Below are positions 15,968 to 23,494 of a stretch of 64,000 bases of DNA, piece by piece. Below the pieces are notes generated by a model. The model was not told the origin of the DNA. It saw only the letters and a program-made list of their open reading frames with translations, and ran no database searches. The stretch lies in assembly GCA_900542035.1 (NCBI GenBank), contig UQMJ01000008.1, positions 1 through 64,000 of the forward strand, read 5' to 3'. The translations under genes were made by a program, and so were the position numbers. This DNA comes from an uncultured Clostridium sp. Its GTDB lineage: Bacteria; Bacillota; Clostridia; Lachnospirales; Lachnospiraceae. The number at the start of each line of letters is the position of its first letter. Position 1 is the first letter of the stretch.

Positions 15968-16453
15968 ATGCAAAAGGGATATATGCAAATTATCTACGGT
16001 CCTGGAAAAGGGAAAACAGCCATGGCTCTGGGCAAGGGATTAAGCGCGGTTGCAAATGGAAAGACAGCCGTACTGATCCAGTTCCTTCAGGGCAGCCTGG
16101 ATGAAGAACAGATGGCAGTTTACACCCGCCTGGAGCCGGAACTGCAGATTTTCCGTTTTGAAAAGTCGGCGGAGTCTTTTGCAAAGCTAAGCGAAGAAGC
16201 AAAAAGCAGGGAGTTCATGAATATCCAGAACGGACTGAATTTTGCAAAAAAGGTCATGGCAACTGGGGAATGTGACATCCTGATTCTGGATGGCGTACTG
16301 GGATTGGTGGATCAGAATATTGTCCCTCTGGAAGAAATTCAAAAGCTATTGTCTGCGCGGGAAGAGACCATGAGCCTGGTGCTGACTGGAACCGTACTTC
16401 CAGAAGAATTAAAAGAAGAGGCAGATACCATTGTCCGCCTGGAAAACGTGTAG
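15968..16453 (+). CDS. CobO/BtuR-like corrinoid adenosyltransferase family ATPase
   Basis: A 161-residue P-loop protein of the cob(I)yrinic acid a,c-diamide adenosyltransferase family, which attaches the 5'-deoxyadenosyl group to corrinoids. Walker A is G-P-G-K-G-K-T-A at about residues 10-17, Q-F-L-Q-G-S follows as the usual second motif, and D-I-L-I-L-D-G-V is the Walker B strand. Length is a little short of CobO (about 175-200). ATG 15968 lies behind GAGGTAAC; the frame is open farther upstream, but that part overlaps the promoter. No other cobalamin genes are nearby, so salvage rather than synthesis, or a different nucleotidyl role, is possible. Three bases separate it from the pectinesterase gene. 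Confidence 0.8.
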   Translation: MQKGYMQIIYGPGKGKTAMALGKGLSAVANGKTAVLIQFLQGSLDEEQMAVYTRLEPELQIFRFEKSAESFAKLSEEAKSREFMNIQNGLNFAKKVMATGECDILILDGVLGLVDQNIVPLEEIQKLLSAREETMSLVLTGTVLPEELKEEADTIVRLENV

Positions 16454-16456
16454 CCT

Positions 16457-17431
16457 ATGGGACAGAATGTGATTGTGGCAAAAGATGGAACCGGAGACGT
16501 TTCTTCCCTGGCAGAGGCCCTGGCGCGCGTTCCTGCTGACAACAAAGACTGGGTAACCATATTCCTGAAAAAAGGAATTTATGAAGAGCGGGCAGAGATT
16601 ACTGCTCCATACCTGATTCTGGAAGGGGAAGACGCCAGGAATACGGTAATTACCGGCGGGTTATATGCCAGAATGGAAATGGAAGACGGGATGAAGCGCG
16701 GGACGTTTCGGACTTATACGGTACTGATAGATACCCATGACGTTACGGTCAGGGGCCTTACCATTGAAAATACGGCTGGATTTGGAAAGGACGTAGGCCA
16801 GGCAGTGGCGCTGTATGCAGACGGCGACCGGCTGCTGTTTGAAGACTGCCGTCTTTTAGCCAACCAGGATACGCTGTTTACCGGTCCCTTGCCGCCAAAA
16901 GAGATAGAAAAAAACGGATTTATCGGTCCCAAGCAGTATGCACCCAGAATCAACGGCCGCCAGTATTACCGGAACTGTCTGGTTCGGGGAGAGGTCGACT
17001 TTATTTTTGGCAGCGCAACGGCTTATTTTGAAAACTGCGAGCTGTATTCGGTAAATACCGGCCAGGAGATAAACGGTTACGTAACCGCTGCGTCCACACC
17101 GGAAGGCCAGGAATACGGCTATGTATTCTGCAATTGCCGGTTTACCGGCAATTGTCCTCGGGAAACCGTTTATCTGGGACGCCCGTGGCGGGACTTTGCC
17201 CAAACCGTGATTTTAAATAGTGAACTGGGCGGCCATATTTGTCGGGAAGGCTGGCATGACTGGGACAAAATTCCTGCCAGGGAAACCGTATTGTTTGCAG
17301 AATATCAGAATACCGGTTCCGGAGCCGGTATGGAGCACCGGCCGTCCTGGGTGCGCAGTCTGACGAAGCAGGAAGCAGAGCATTTTTCAAAGGAAGCGGT
17401 CCTTTCAGGAGAAGACGGCTGGAACCCTTGA
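16457..17431 (+). CDS. Pectinesterase family protein (CE8), no signal peptide
   Basis: A 324-residue right-handed beta-helix protein of carbohydrate esterase family 8, which demethylates pectin. Core motifs are in order: G-Q-A-V-A-L, then Q-D-T-L-F with the first catalytic Asp region, G-E-V-D-F-I-F-G-S-A with the nucleophile Asp, and L-G-R-P-W-R. The N-terminus (M-G-Q-N-V-I-V-A-K-D-G-T-G-D) starts directly with the fold, so the enzyme should be cytosolic and act on imported methylated oligogalacturonides. It probably shares a transcript with the adenosyltransferase-like gene in front, a surprising partner. The ribosome site is weak. Confidence 0.9.
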   Translation: MGQNVIVAKDGTGDVSSLAEALARVPADNKDWVTIFLKKGIYEERAEITAPYLILEGEDARNTVITGGLYARMEMEDGMKRGTFRTYTVLIDTHDVTVRGLTIENTAGFGKDVGQAVALYADGDRLLFEDCRLLANQDTLFTGPLPPKEIEKNGFIGPKQYAPRINGRQYYRNCLVRGEVDFIFGSATAYFENCELYSVNTGQEINGYVTAASTPEGQEYGYVFCNCRFTGNCPRETVYLGRPWRDFAQTVILNSELGGHICREGWHDWDKIPARETVLFAEYQNTGSGAGMEHRPSWVRSLTKQEAEHFSKEAVLSGEDGWNP

Positions 17432-17457
17432 TGGCAACAATCCAAAAGGAGGTACCT

Positions 17458-17745
17458 ATGAAAAAGATTTCTAAGCTGAAACTGGCGAAATACCTGATGA
17501 CCCTGGCTGGAGTCGGGTTCCTTCTGGCATTGCGGACGGCGCCTGCCCTGGAAAGTATGAGAGGCGACATCTGGGTCTATATTCTGTTCGGTATTTATAG
17601 TCTGCTGACCCTGTTTGCCTGGGCGCTCGACCATAAGAGCAGCGATCACTTTCAGACCGCCCATAAAGACGATGTGGGAAAGATGGAAACCAGTGAACTG
17701 GAAGGTCTGCGGGAGCAGATCCGCTGGAGGTTTACAAAATTTTAA
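17458..17745 (+). CDS. Small membrane protein of unknown function
   Basis: 95 residues with two hydrophobic segments (about 12-28 and 40-57) followed by a charged, His/Asp-rich cytoplasmic tail ending in R-W-R-F-T-K-F. No family recognised. ATG 17458 has an ideal AAGGAGG site; it starts 26 bases after the pectinesterase stop and is likely the last gene of that unit. Confidence 0.65.
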   Translation: MKKISKLKLAKYLMTLAGVGFLLALRTAPALESMRGDIWVYILFGIYSLLTLFAWALDHKSSDHFQTAHKDDVGKMETSELEGLREQIRWRFTKF

Positions 17746-17757
17746 GATGCCTTGCCA

Positions 17758-17789
17758 TTGACAAGGGTATGGAATAATGATAGTATAAT
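17758..17789 (+). promoter_or_regulatory. Promoter of the lysine riboswitch-dapAB unit
   Basis: TTGACA at 17758-17763 with TAGTAT (17781-17786, 17-base spacer) or TATAAT (17784-17789, 20-base spacer) as the -10; transcription would begin just before the riboswitch. Confidence 0.65.
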
Positions 17790-17807
17790 TGCGAACAGAA
17801 AAATAAG

Positions 17808-17967
17808 TAGAGGTTGCGTCAATCAAGAGTAGTCTGCCGGATGCGTCGGATGCAGGAGAAGGCAGAGAAAGGGAAAGACGCCGAAGGACGGATGGATTCC
17901 GAGCCATTCATCCTGGGCGCAGGATTAAGAATTCTGCGACTGTCATCCAGACGGATGGGGAGCTACG
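17808..17967 (+). promoter_or_regulatory. Lysine riboswitch (L-box) aptamer
   Basis: The conserved L-box landmarks appear in order: AGAGGTTGCG at 17810-17819, AGAGTAG, GGAGAAGG, GCCGAAGGA, CTGGGCGC, GACTGTCATC, and GGGGAGCTAC near 17957-17966. It precedes dapA by about 80 bases with a terminator in between. In other Firmicutes lysine binding favours the terminator and shuts off lysine synthesis. Confidence 0.92.
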
Positions 17968-17998
17968 AAAAGACAGAGCAGAACATGATTTGTACTTT

Positions 17999-18028
17999 AG
18001 GGGCTGGCCATTGGTCAGTCCTTTTTTA
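17999..18028 (+). terminator. Riboswitch-controlled terminator before dapA
   Basis: AGGGGCTGGCC-ATT-GGTCAGTCCT stem followed by TTTTTT, 20 bases before the dapA start: the expression platform of the lysine riboswitch. Confidence 0.88.
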
Positions 18029-18048
18029 ACATTAAAGGAGGAAGAAAA

Positions 18049-18933
18049 ATGTCAATTTTTGAGGGAGCGGGAGTCGCATTGGTTACCCCGATGAAGGCAG
18101 ATGGAAGCATTGATTTTGATAATTTGAGAAAAATGGTGGAGTTTCAGATTGAAGGAGGAACAGACGCCATTGTAGTCTGCGGCACTACAGGAGAAGCGTC
18201 TGCCATGACCCATGAAGAGCATATTGAGACCATCCGGTTTGTGTGCGAGGTGGTAAACCATAGAATCCCTGTGATTGCAGGCAGCGGTTCTAACTGGACG
18301 GAGACTGCCATTTATCTGTCCCAGGAGGCGGAAAAGGCGGGGGCAGACGGACTTTTGTTAGTTTCTCCTTATTACAATAAGGCCACGCAGAAAGGATTGA
18401 TTGCCCATTTTACAGCCGTGGCAAATTCTGTCCACATTCCGATTCTTCTGTACAACATCCCAGGCAGAACCGGCGTTACCATCCAGCCGGAAACCATTGT
18501 AACCCTGTGCAGAACAGTAGAAAATATCGTAGGCGTAAAAGAAGCCAGCGGCAATTTCTCTGCGATTGCTTCTTTGATGAATCTGGCAGACGGCTGCGTG
18601 GATCTGTATTCCGGCAACGACGATCAGATTGTACCGCTTCTGTCATTAGGCGGAAAAGGAGTTATTTCTGTCCTCTCCAACGTAGCGCCCAGACAGACCC
18701 ACGAGATCTGCGCCTCCTATTTTGCAGGCGACGTAAAGAAAAGCGCCCAGATGCAGCTGGAGGCCATTCCGTTAATCAACAGCCTGTTCAGCGAGGTTAA
18801 CCCAATACCAGTAAAGGCCGCCTTAAATATGATGGGGATGGAGGCAGGGCCGCTCCGTCTTCCTCTGACAGAGATGGAAGAGGCGCACCAGGAAGTTCTT
18901 AGAAATGCAATGAAGGAGTACGGCTTATTATGA
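18049..18933 (+). CDS. dapA: 4-hydroxy-tetrahydrodipicolinate synthase
   Basis: A 294-residue (beta/alpha)8 aldolase that condenses pyruvate with aspartate semialdehyde, the first committed step to diaminopimelate, lysine and, in sporulating cells, dipicolinate. Seen: V-C-G-T-T-G-E-A-S for substrate binding, L-L-Y-N-I-P-G-R-T-G with the catalytic Tyr, and G-V-K-E-A-S-G-N with the Schiff-base Lys. Length is standard. Strong AAAGGAGG site. It is regulated by the upstream lysine riboswitch and overlaps dapB by four bases. Confidence 0.97.
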   Translation: MSIFEGAGVALVTPMKADGSIDFDNLRKMVEFQIEGGTDAIVVCGTTGEASAMTHEEHIETIRFVCEVVNHRIPVIAGSGSNWTETAIYLSQEAEKAGADGLLLVSPYYNKATQKGLIAHFTAVANSVHIPILLYNIPGRTGVTIQPETIVTLCRTVENIVGVKEASGNFSAIASLMNLADGCVDLYSGNDDQIVPLLSLGGKGVISVLSNVAPRQTHEICASYFAGDVKKSAQMQLEAIPLINSLFSEVNPIPVKAALNMMGMEAGPLRLPLTEMEEAHQEVLRNAMKEYGLL

Positions 18934-19685
18934 TAAAAATATTGCTTCACGGATGCTGCGGAGCCATGGGGAAGGTCATTACGTCCCTGGCCGCAGAAGA
19001 TAATGAAATTGAAATTACAGCAGGTATTGACAAAATGGGTGCAGGCCAGTATACTTATCCAGTATTTTCTTCCCTGAAAGAGTGGAAGGGAGAAGCAGAC
19101 GTGATTGTAGACTTTTCTGCTGCCGCCGCAGTGGATGAACTGCTGGACTTTTGCGAAGAGACTAAGATGCCGGTTGTACTGTGCACCACAGGATTAAGCG
19201 ACAGCCAGATCAGGCGGGCAGAAGAAGTGTCGAAGTCTGCTGCCATCGTGCGTTCTGCCAATATGTCTCTGGGCGTAAATCTGCTGTTAAAACTGGTTGC
19301 CGAAGCAGCGAAGGTTTTAGCAGGAGCCGGATTTGACATGGAGATTGTAGAAAAGCACCACAATCAGAAAAAAGACGCGCCCAGCGGAACGGCGATTGCC
19401 CTGGCGGACGCGTTAAACCAGGCAATGGATCAGGCGTATCATAAGGTGTTTGACCGGAGCGGCAGCCATGAAAAAAGAGATCCAAAAGAAATTGGGATTT
19501 CTTCTGTCAGAGGGGGCACTATTGTTGGAGAGCACGATGTGATTTTTGCAGGTACGGATGAGGTAATTACCTTCCAGCATACCGCATATTCAAAAGCGAT
19601 TTTTGCAAAAGGAGCGTTGGCAGCAGCCAAATTCCTGGCAGAAAAACCGGCGGGACTTTATACCATGAGTGATGTGATTGGATAA
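18930..19685 (+). CDS. dapB: 4-hydroxy-tetrahydrodipicolinate reductase
   Basis: A 251-residue NAD(P)H-dependent reductase, the step after DapA. N-terminal dinucleotide fold with G-C-C-G-A-M-G-K (8-15); the substrate loop E-K-H-H-N-Q-K-K-D-A-P-S-G-T-A holds the catalytic His and Lys. The ATGA overlap with dapA implies coupled translation. The usual pathway continues with genes not in this window. Confidence 0.97.
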   Translation: MIKILLHGCCGAMGKVITSLAAEDNEIEITAGIDKMGAGQYTYPVFSSLKEWKGEADVIVDFSAAAAVDELLDFCEETKMPVVLCTTGLSDSQIRRAEEVSKSAAIVRSANMSLGVNLLLKLVAEAAKVLAGAGFDMEIVEKHHNQKKDAPSGTAIALADALNQAMDQAYHKVFDRSGSHEKRDPKEIGISSVRGGTIVGEHDVIFAGTDEVITFQHTAYSKAIFAKGALAAAKFLAEKPAGLYTMSDVIG

Positions 19686-19761
19686 AATTTCCTGAATTTT
19701 CCATTATGAACGGTATCTTCTTTGCGCATACTAAGGACAGAAAGCGAAAGGAGATATGGTT

Positions 19762-20049
19762 ATGAAAAAAATCAGATATGGCTGTCTGGCATTTCTGTGT
19801 CTGCTGACTATGGTTGGCGTCAGCGCCTGCGGCCGCAGTGATAATGGAACAATGGGAACCACTTCCAGACCTTCCCAGTCTGCAGCAGTTTCCGAAAGCA
19901 GTACGGGAACAGGAGAAACAGAGTCCTCTGGAGTCATTGACGGTCTGATCAACGACGTAGGAAACGAAATTGAAGATGGAGTGCAGAACGTGGAACGGGC
20001 AGTAGAAGGGACAAATGGAACCACTGCTGGGGAAACTTCTGCCAGATAA
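19762..20049 (+). CDS. Small predicted lipoprotein
   Basis: 95 residues: basic start, hydrophobic stretch, then a lipobox V-S-A-C with Cys at about 23, so it should be lipidated and held on the outer face of the membrane. The mature part is Ser/Thr/Glu-rich and ends in an amphipathic Val/Asn/Glu segment. ATG 19762 is chosen over the ATG six bases earlier, which is only two bases from AGGAG. Unknown function; such 'GRS' lipoproteins are common in Lachnospiraceae. Confidence 0.7.
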   Translation: MKKIRYGCLAFLCLLTMVGVSACGRSDNGTMGTTSRPSQSAAVSESSTGTGETESSGVIDGLINDVGNEIEDGVQNVERAVEGTNGTTAGETSAR

Positions 20050-20068
20050 AGGTGTTTGAGATAAGCAA

Positions 20069-20117
20069 AGGGGCTATCTCTGAAACAATTGTTTTGGGGA
20101 CAGTCTCTTTTACTTTT
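20069..20117 (+). terminator. Terminator with G-U rich stem
   Basis: AAAGGGGCTATCTCTGAAAC pairs, with several G-U pairs, to GTTTTGGGGACAGTCTCTTTT around an AATT loop; followed by further Ts. Confidence 0.65.
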
Positions 20118-20119
20118 TC

Positions 20120-20148
20120 TTGCAGGAATCCAGCCGTCAGAGTATGAT
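20120..20148 (+). promoter_or_regulatory. Promoter before the unknown gene-purB-purA unit
   Basis: TTGCAG, 17-base spacer, TATGAT, just after the preceding terminator. Confidence 0.55.
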
Positions 20149-20168
20149 AAGGATAAAGGAGGATGTCC

Positions 20169-20504
20169 ATGACAGAACGAATGGAAGCAGTTTGCTGGAA
20201 GCTAAAAAAGCCGTGGTATGAACGGAAAAAAAGCGGCTGGCGCAGACGGTACCTGAAGAAAAACCGGATTTCCCAGAAAAACCGGATTCTATGGAAGATG
20301 GCAGCTGCGGTTCTGGCGGCAGAACTTTTATATGGAGCCAGGACAGTCTGGGAAAATCCAGAGGCATTTCTACATAAGATGGGAATCCGGATGGAGCGGG
20401 AAACCGGAGAAAAGCAGGGCTGGAAGATTGAGAATCAGGAAACCACCTGGGGGATTCGGATCCATTCAGACGGAATCGAGTTTTATCGGGAAGAAAATCA
20501 TTAA
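20169..20504 (+). CDS. Unknown basic membrane-anchored protein
   Basis: 111 residues. The first 40 are strongly basic (K-K-S-G-W-R-R-R-Y-L-K-K-N-R), then comes one weak hydrophobic segment (about 43-58), then a hydrophilic domain with W-G-I-R-I-H-S-D-G-I-E-F-Y. No family recognised. ATG 20169 lies six bases after AGGAGG; the ATG at 20163 overlaps that site. It ends 18 bases before purB and is probably cotranscribed with it. Confidence 0.6.
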   Translation: MTERMEAVCWKLKKPWYERKKSGWRRRYLKKNRISQKNRILWKMAAAVLAAELLYGARTVWENPEAFLHKMGIRMERETGEKQGWKIENQETTWGIRIHSDGIEFYREENH

Positions 20505-20522
20505 GAAAAGGAGAGAACCGCA

Positions 20523-21953
20523 ATGAGAGAACGATATGAAAGTCCGTTGTCTGAACGATATGCAAGCAGGGAAATGCAGTATATTTTTTCGCCGGATAAG
20601 AAATTTTCCACATGGAGAAAGCTGTGGATTGCCCTTGCAGAGTCAGAAAAGGAGCTGGGACTTCCGATTACGGAAGAGCAGATAGAAGAATTAAAGGCCC
20701 ATGCAGAGGATATTAATTACGACGTGGCCAGAGAACGGGAAAAACGAGTGCGTCACGATGTAATGTCCCACGTGTATGCTTACGGAGTCCAGTGCCCAAA
20801 AGCAAAAGGGATTATTCATTTAGGAGCCACTTCCTGCTATGTAGGCGATAATACAGATCTGGTTATTATGACAGAAGCCCTTCAGCTAATCCGGAAAAAG
20901 CTGTTAAACGTTCTTTCTGAACTGTCCGGATTTGCATGGAAATACAAGGATCTGCCTACCCTGGCTTTTACCCATTTCCAGCCGGCCCAGCCGACTACCG
21001 TAGGAAAGCGGGCGACGCTGTGGATGATGGATTTAAAAATGGACTTAGACGATATTGAATATCTCATTGGTTCCATGCGCCTGTTAGGTTCGAAAGGAAC
21101 TACTGGTACCCAGGCAAGTTTTCTGGAACTGTTTGACGGCGATCATAAAAAGTGCCGTATGCTCGATGAAAAAATTGCGGAAAAAATGGGATTTCCAGGA
21201 TGCTATCCAGTGTCTGGACAAACCTATTCCAGAAAAGTAGACAGCCGGATTGTCAGCGTGTTAGCTGGAATTGCCCAGAGCGCCCACAAGTTTTCCAATG
21301 ACATCCGTCTGCTCCAGCATTTAAAAGAAATAGAAGAGCCTTTTGAAAAAAATCAGATTGGATCTTCGGCAATGGCCTATAAGCGCAACCCTATGAGAAG
21401 CGAACGGATTGCTTCCCTGGCAAATTACGTAATGGCAGATATGGTAAATCCCATGCTGGTGGCATCTACCCAGTGGTTTGAGCGGACCTTAGACGACTCT
21501 GCCAATAAGCGTCTCAGCATTCCGGAAGGATTTCTGGCGGTAGACGGCATTCTGGATTTGTATCTGAATGTAGTAGATGGATTAGTAGTCTATGAGAAAG
21601 TCATTGAAAAACACATGATGGCAGAACTGCCGTTTATGGCAACGGAAAACATTATGATGGATGCGGTAAAGGCCGGCGGAGACCGTCAGGAACTTCATGA
21701 AAAGATCCGCGCCCTGTCAATGGAAGCAGGCCACAGGGTAAAGGCATTGGGAGAAGACAACAACCTTTTAGAATTAATCGCGGCGGATCCGGCATTCGGA
21801 CTGACGTTAGAGGAACTGGAAAAAACCATGGATCCGAAAAAATACGTAGGCAGGGCTCCGGAACAGACCGAAGAATTTCTAAAAGAAGTCATTCAGCCGG
21901 TATTAGAGGAAAACAAAGAACTTCTGGGAATGAAGACAGAGATTACCGTATAA
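20523..21953 (+). CDS. purB: Adenylosuccinate lyase
   Basis: A 476-residue fumarase-superfamily enzyme that cleaves adenylosuccinate and SAICAR in purine synthesis. Signature loop G-S-S-A-M-A-Y-K-R-N-P-M-R-S-E near residue 280; H-L-G-A-T-S-C-Y and T-H-F-Q-P-A-Q-P-T-T blocks carry active-site residues. It is the longer form (about 475 residues) typical of many Clostridia. It precedes purA by 21 bases, grouping both AMP-branch genes. Confidence 0.96.
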   Translation: MRERYESPLSERYASREMQYIFSPDKKFSTWRKLWIALAESEKELGLPITEEQIEELKAHAEDINYDVAREREKRVRHDVMSHVYAYGVQCPKAKGIIHLGATSCYVGDNTDLVIMTEALQLIRKKLLNVLSELSGFAWKYKDLPTLAFTHFQPAQPTTVGKRATLWMMDLKMDLDDIEYLIGSMRLLGSKGTTGTQASFLELFDGDHKKCRMLDEKIAEKMGFPGCYPVSGQTYSRKVDSRIVSVLAGIAQSAHKFSNDIRLLQHLKEIEEPFEKNQIGSSAMAYKRNPMRSERIASLANYVMADMVNPMLVASTQWFERTLDDSANKRLSIPEGFLAVDGILDLYLNVVDGLVVYEKVIEKHMMAELPFMATENIMMDAVKAGGDRQELHEKIRALSMEAGHRVKALGEDNNLLELIAADPAFGLTLEELEKTMDPKKYVGRAPEQTEEFLKEVIQPVLEENKELLGMKTEITV

Positions 21954-21974
21954 CAATAAAAAGGAGGACTTATT

Positions 21975-23255
21975 ATGGTACGCGCAATTGTAGGAGCAAA
22001 CTGGGGAGATGAGGGAAAAGGCAAGATTACGGATATGCTGGCAAAAGAATCCGATATTATTGTCCGGTTCCAGGGCGGCAGCAATGCAGGCCATACCATT
22101 GTCAACAATTATGGAAAATTTGCTTTGCATCTGCTTCCATCCGGCGTATTTTACAGCCATACAACCAGTATTATTGGAAATGGCGTTGCATTAAATATCC
22201 CATATTTATTCAAGGAAATTCAGTCGATTGTAGAAAAAGGAGTTCCCGCTCCGAAAGTCCTGGTATCGGATCGGGCCCAGATTTTAATGCCTTACCACAT
22301 CCTGTTTGACACATATGAAGAAGCGCGTCTGGCAGGAAAATCTTTTGGTTCCACCAAGTCTGGAATTGCTCCGTTTTATTCGGACAAATATGCAAAAATC
22401 GGTTTCCAGGTCAGCGAGCTGTTTGATGATGAAGAAAGCCTGCGGGAAAAAGTAGTCCGTGTCTGCGAGACAAAAAACGTATTGTTAGAGCATCTGTATC
22501 ATAAGCCGCTGTTAGATCCGGATGAGCTGATGAAAACCCTGTCAGAGTATCGGGACATGGTAGCCCCTTATGTCTGCGATGTGTCCAGATATCTGCATGA
22601 CGCTATAAAAGAAGGGAAGAATATCTTATTGGAAGGCCAGTTAGGTTCGTTAAAGGATCCCGATCATGGAATCTACCCAATGGTAACGTCTTCCTCTACC
22701 CTGGCAGCGTACGGAGCCATTGGAGCCGGAATTCCTCCTTATGAGATTAAAAACATTACAGCTGTTGTAAAAGCATATTCCAGTTCTGTAGGAGCCGGAG
22801 ATTTTGTCAGCGAGATTTTTGGCGAAGAAGCCGATGAACTGAGAAAAAGAGGCGGAGACGGCGGAGAGTATGGCGCGACAACAGGCCGTCCAAGAAGAAT
22901 GGGCTGGTTTGACGCAGTGGCAACCCGCTATGGCTGCCGGATTCAGGGAGCAACAGAAGCAGCACTAACGGTTCTGGACGTCCTGGGATATTTAGACCAG
23001 ATTCCCGTCTGCATTGGATATGAGATTGATGGAACGGTAACAAAAGACTTTCCGACTACCGTACAATTAAAGAAGGCAAAGCCGGTTTATACCATTCTTC
23101 CAGGCTGGAAATGCGACATCCGCGGAATTCGGAATTACAGCGAACTTCCGGAAAACTGCCGCAGATATATTGAGTTTATTGAACGGGAGTTGGGCGTACC
23201 GGTAAAAATGGTATCCAATGGACCAGGCAGAGACGACATTATCCTGCGGAGCTGA
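21975..23255 (+). CDS. purA: Adenylosuccinate synthetase
   Basis: A 426-residue GTP-dependent ligase converting IMP and aspartate to adenylosuccinate. N-terminal G-A-N-W-G-D-E-G-K-G-K with catalytic Asp/Lys; F-Q-G-G-S-N-A-G-H-T-I-V; E-G-Q-L-G-S-L-K-D and T-T-G-R-P-R-R-M-G-W-F-D. One point to note: the usual 'E-G-A-Q-G-T-L-L-D' loop reads E-G-Q-L-G-S-L-K-D. AAGGAGG site; follows purB directly. Confidence 0.96.
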   Translation: MVRAIVGANWGDEGKGKITDMLAKESDIIVRFQGGSNAGHTIVNNYGKFALHLLPSGVFYSHTTSIIGNGVALNIPYLFKEIQSIVEKGVPAPKVLVSDRAQILMPYHILFDTYEEARLAGKSFGSTKSGIAPFYSDKYAKIGFQVSELFDDEESLREKVVRVCETKNVLLEHLYHKPLLDPDELMKTLSEYRDMVAPYVCDVSRYLHDAIKEGKNILLEGQLGSLKDPDHGIYPMVTSSSTLAAYGAIGAGIPPYEIKNITAVVKAYSSSVGAGDFVSEIFGEEADELRKRGGDGGEYGATTGRPRRMGWFDAVATRYGCRIQGATEAALTVLDVLGYLDQIPVCIGYEIDGTVTKDFPTTVQLKKAKPVYTILPGWKCDIRGIRNYSELPENCRRYIEFIERELGVPVKMVSNGPGRDDIILRS

Positions 23256-23272
23256 GATTAGCTGCAGGATAA
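23239..23272. terminator. Hairpin at the purA 3' end
   Basis: TTATCCTGC-G-GAGCT / AGCT-GCAGGATAA overlaps the purA stop. No clear T-run on either strand, so a weak terminator or mRNA-stabilising stem between convergent genes. Confidence 0.4.
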
Positions 23273-23288
23273 TGGCATACGGATAACA

Positions 23289-23492
23289 TTATTTCTTTTT
23301 TGTGATTTTTGTAATTAAAATAAAGGCATACAGACTAATCGGAATCACAACGGTTAAAAAGATGGAGGCCCCCAGCAGGTTAGGAGTCAGGGGACTGTCT
23401 GTAAATGCAAAAATCAAGGTTGCCAGATATAAAAGAATCAGCAGGACGGCGCCGCCTAAAGCCAGGCGGCGCTGAAATTTAGTATATTTCAT
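23289..23492 (-). CDS. Small membrane protein, two helices
   Basis: 67 residues with helices at about 11-29 and 40-60, a basic N-terminus (K-Y-T-K-F-Q-R-R) and a Lys-rich C-terminus. Family unknown. It starts two bases after the ABC-F stop and is presumably translated from the same mRNA. Confidence 0.7.
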   Translation of the reverse strand: MKYTKFQRRLALGGAVLLILLYLATLIFAFTDSPLTPNLLGASIFLTVVIPISLYAFILITKITKKK

Positions 23493-23494
23493 AG

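Noticed and set aside
17814..18029. A 71-codon open frame before dapA
   Set aside because: It overlaps the lysine riboswitch aptamer and its terminator, which explain the sequence better.
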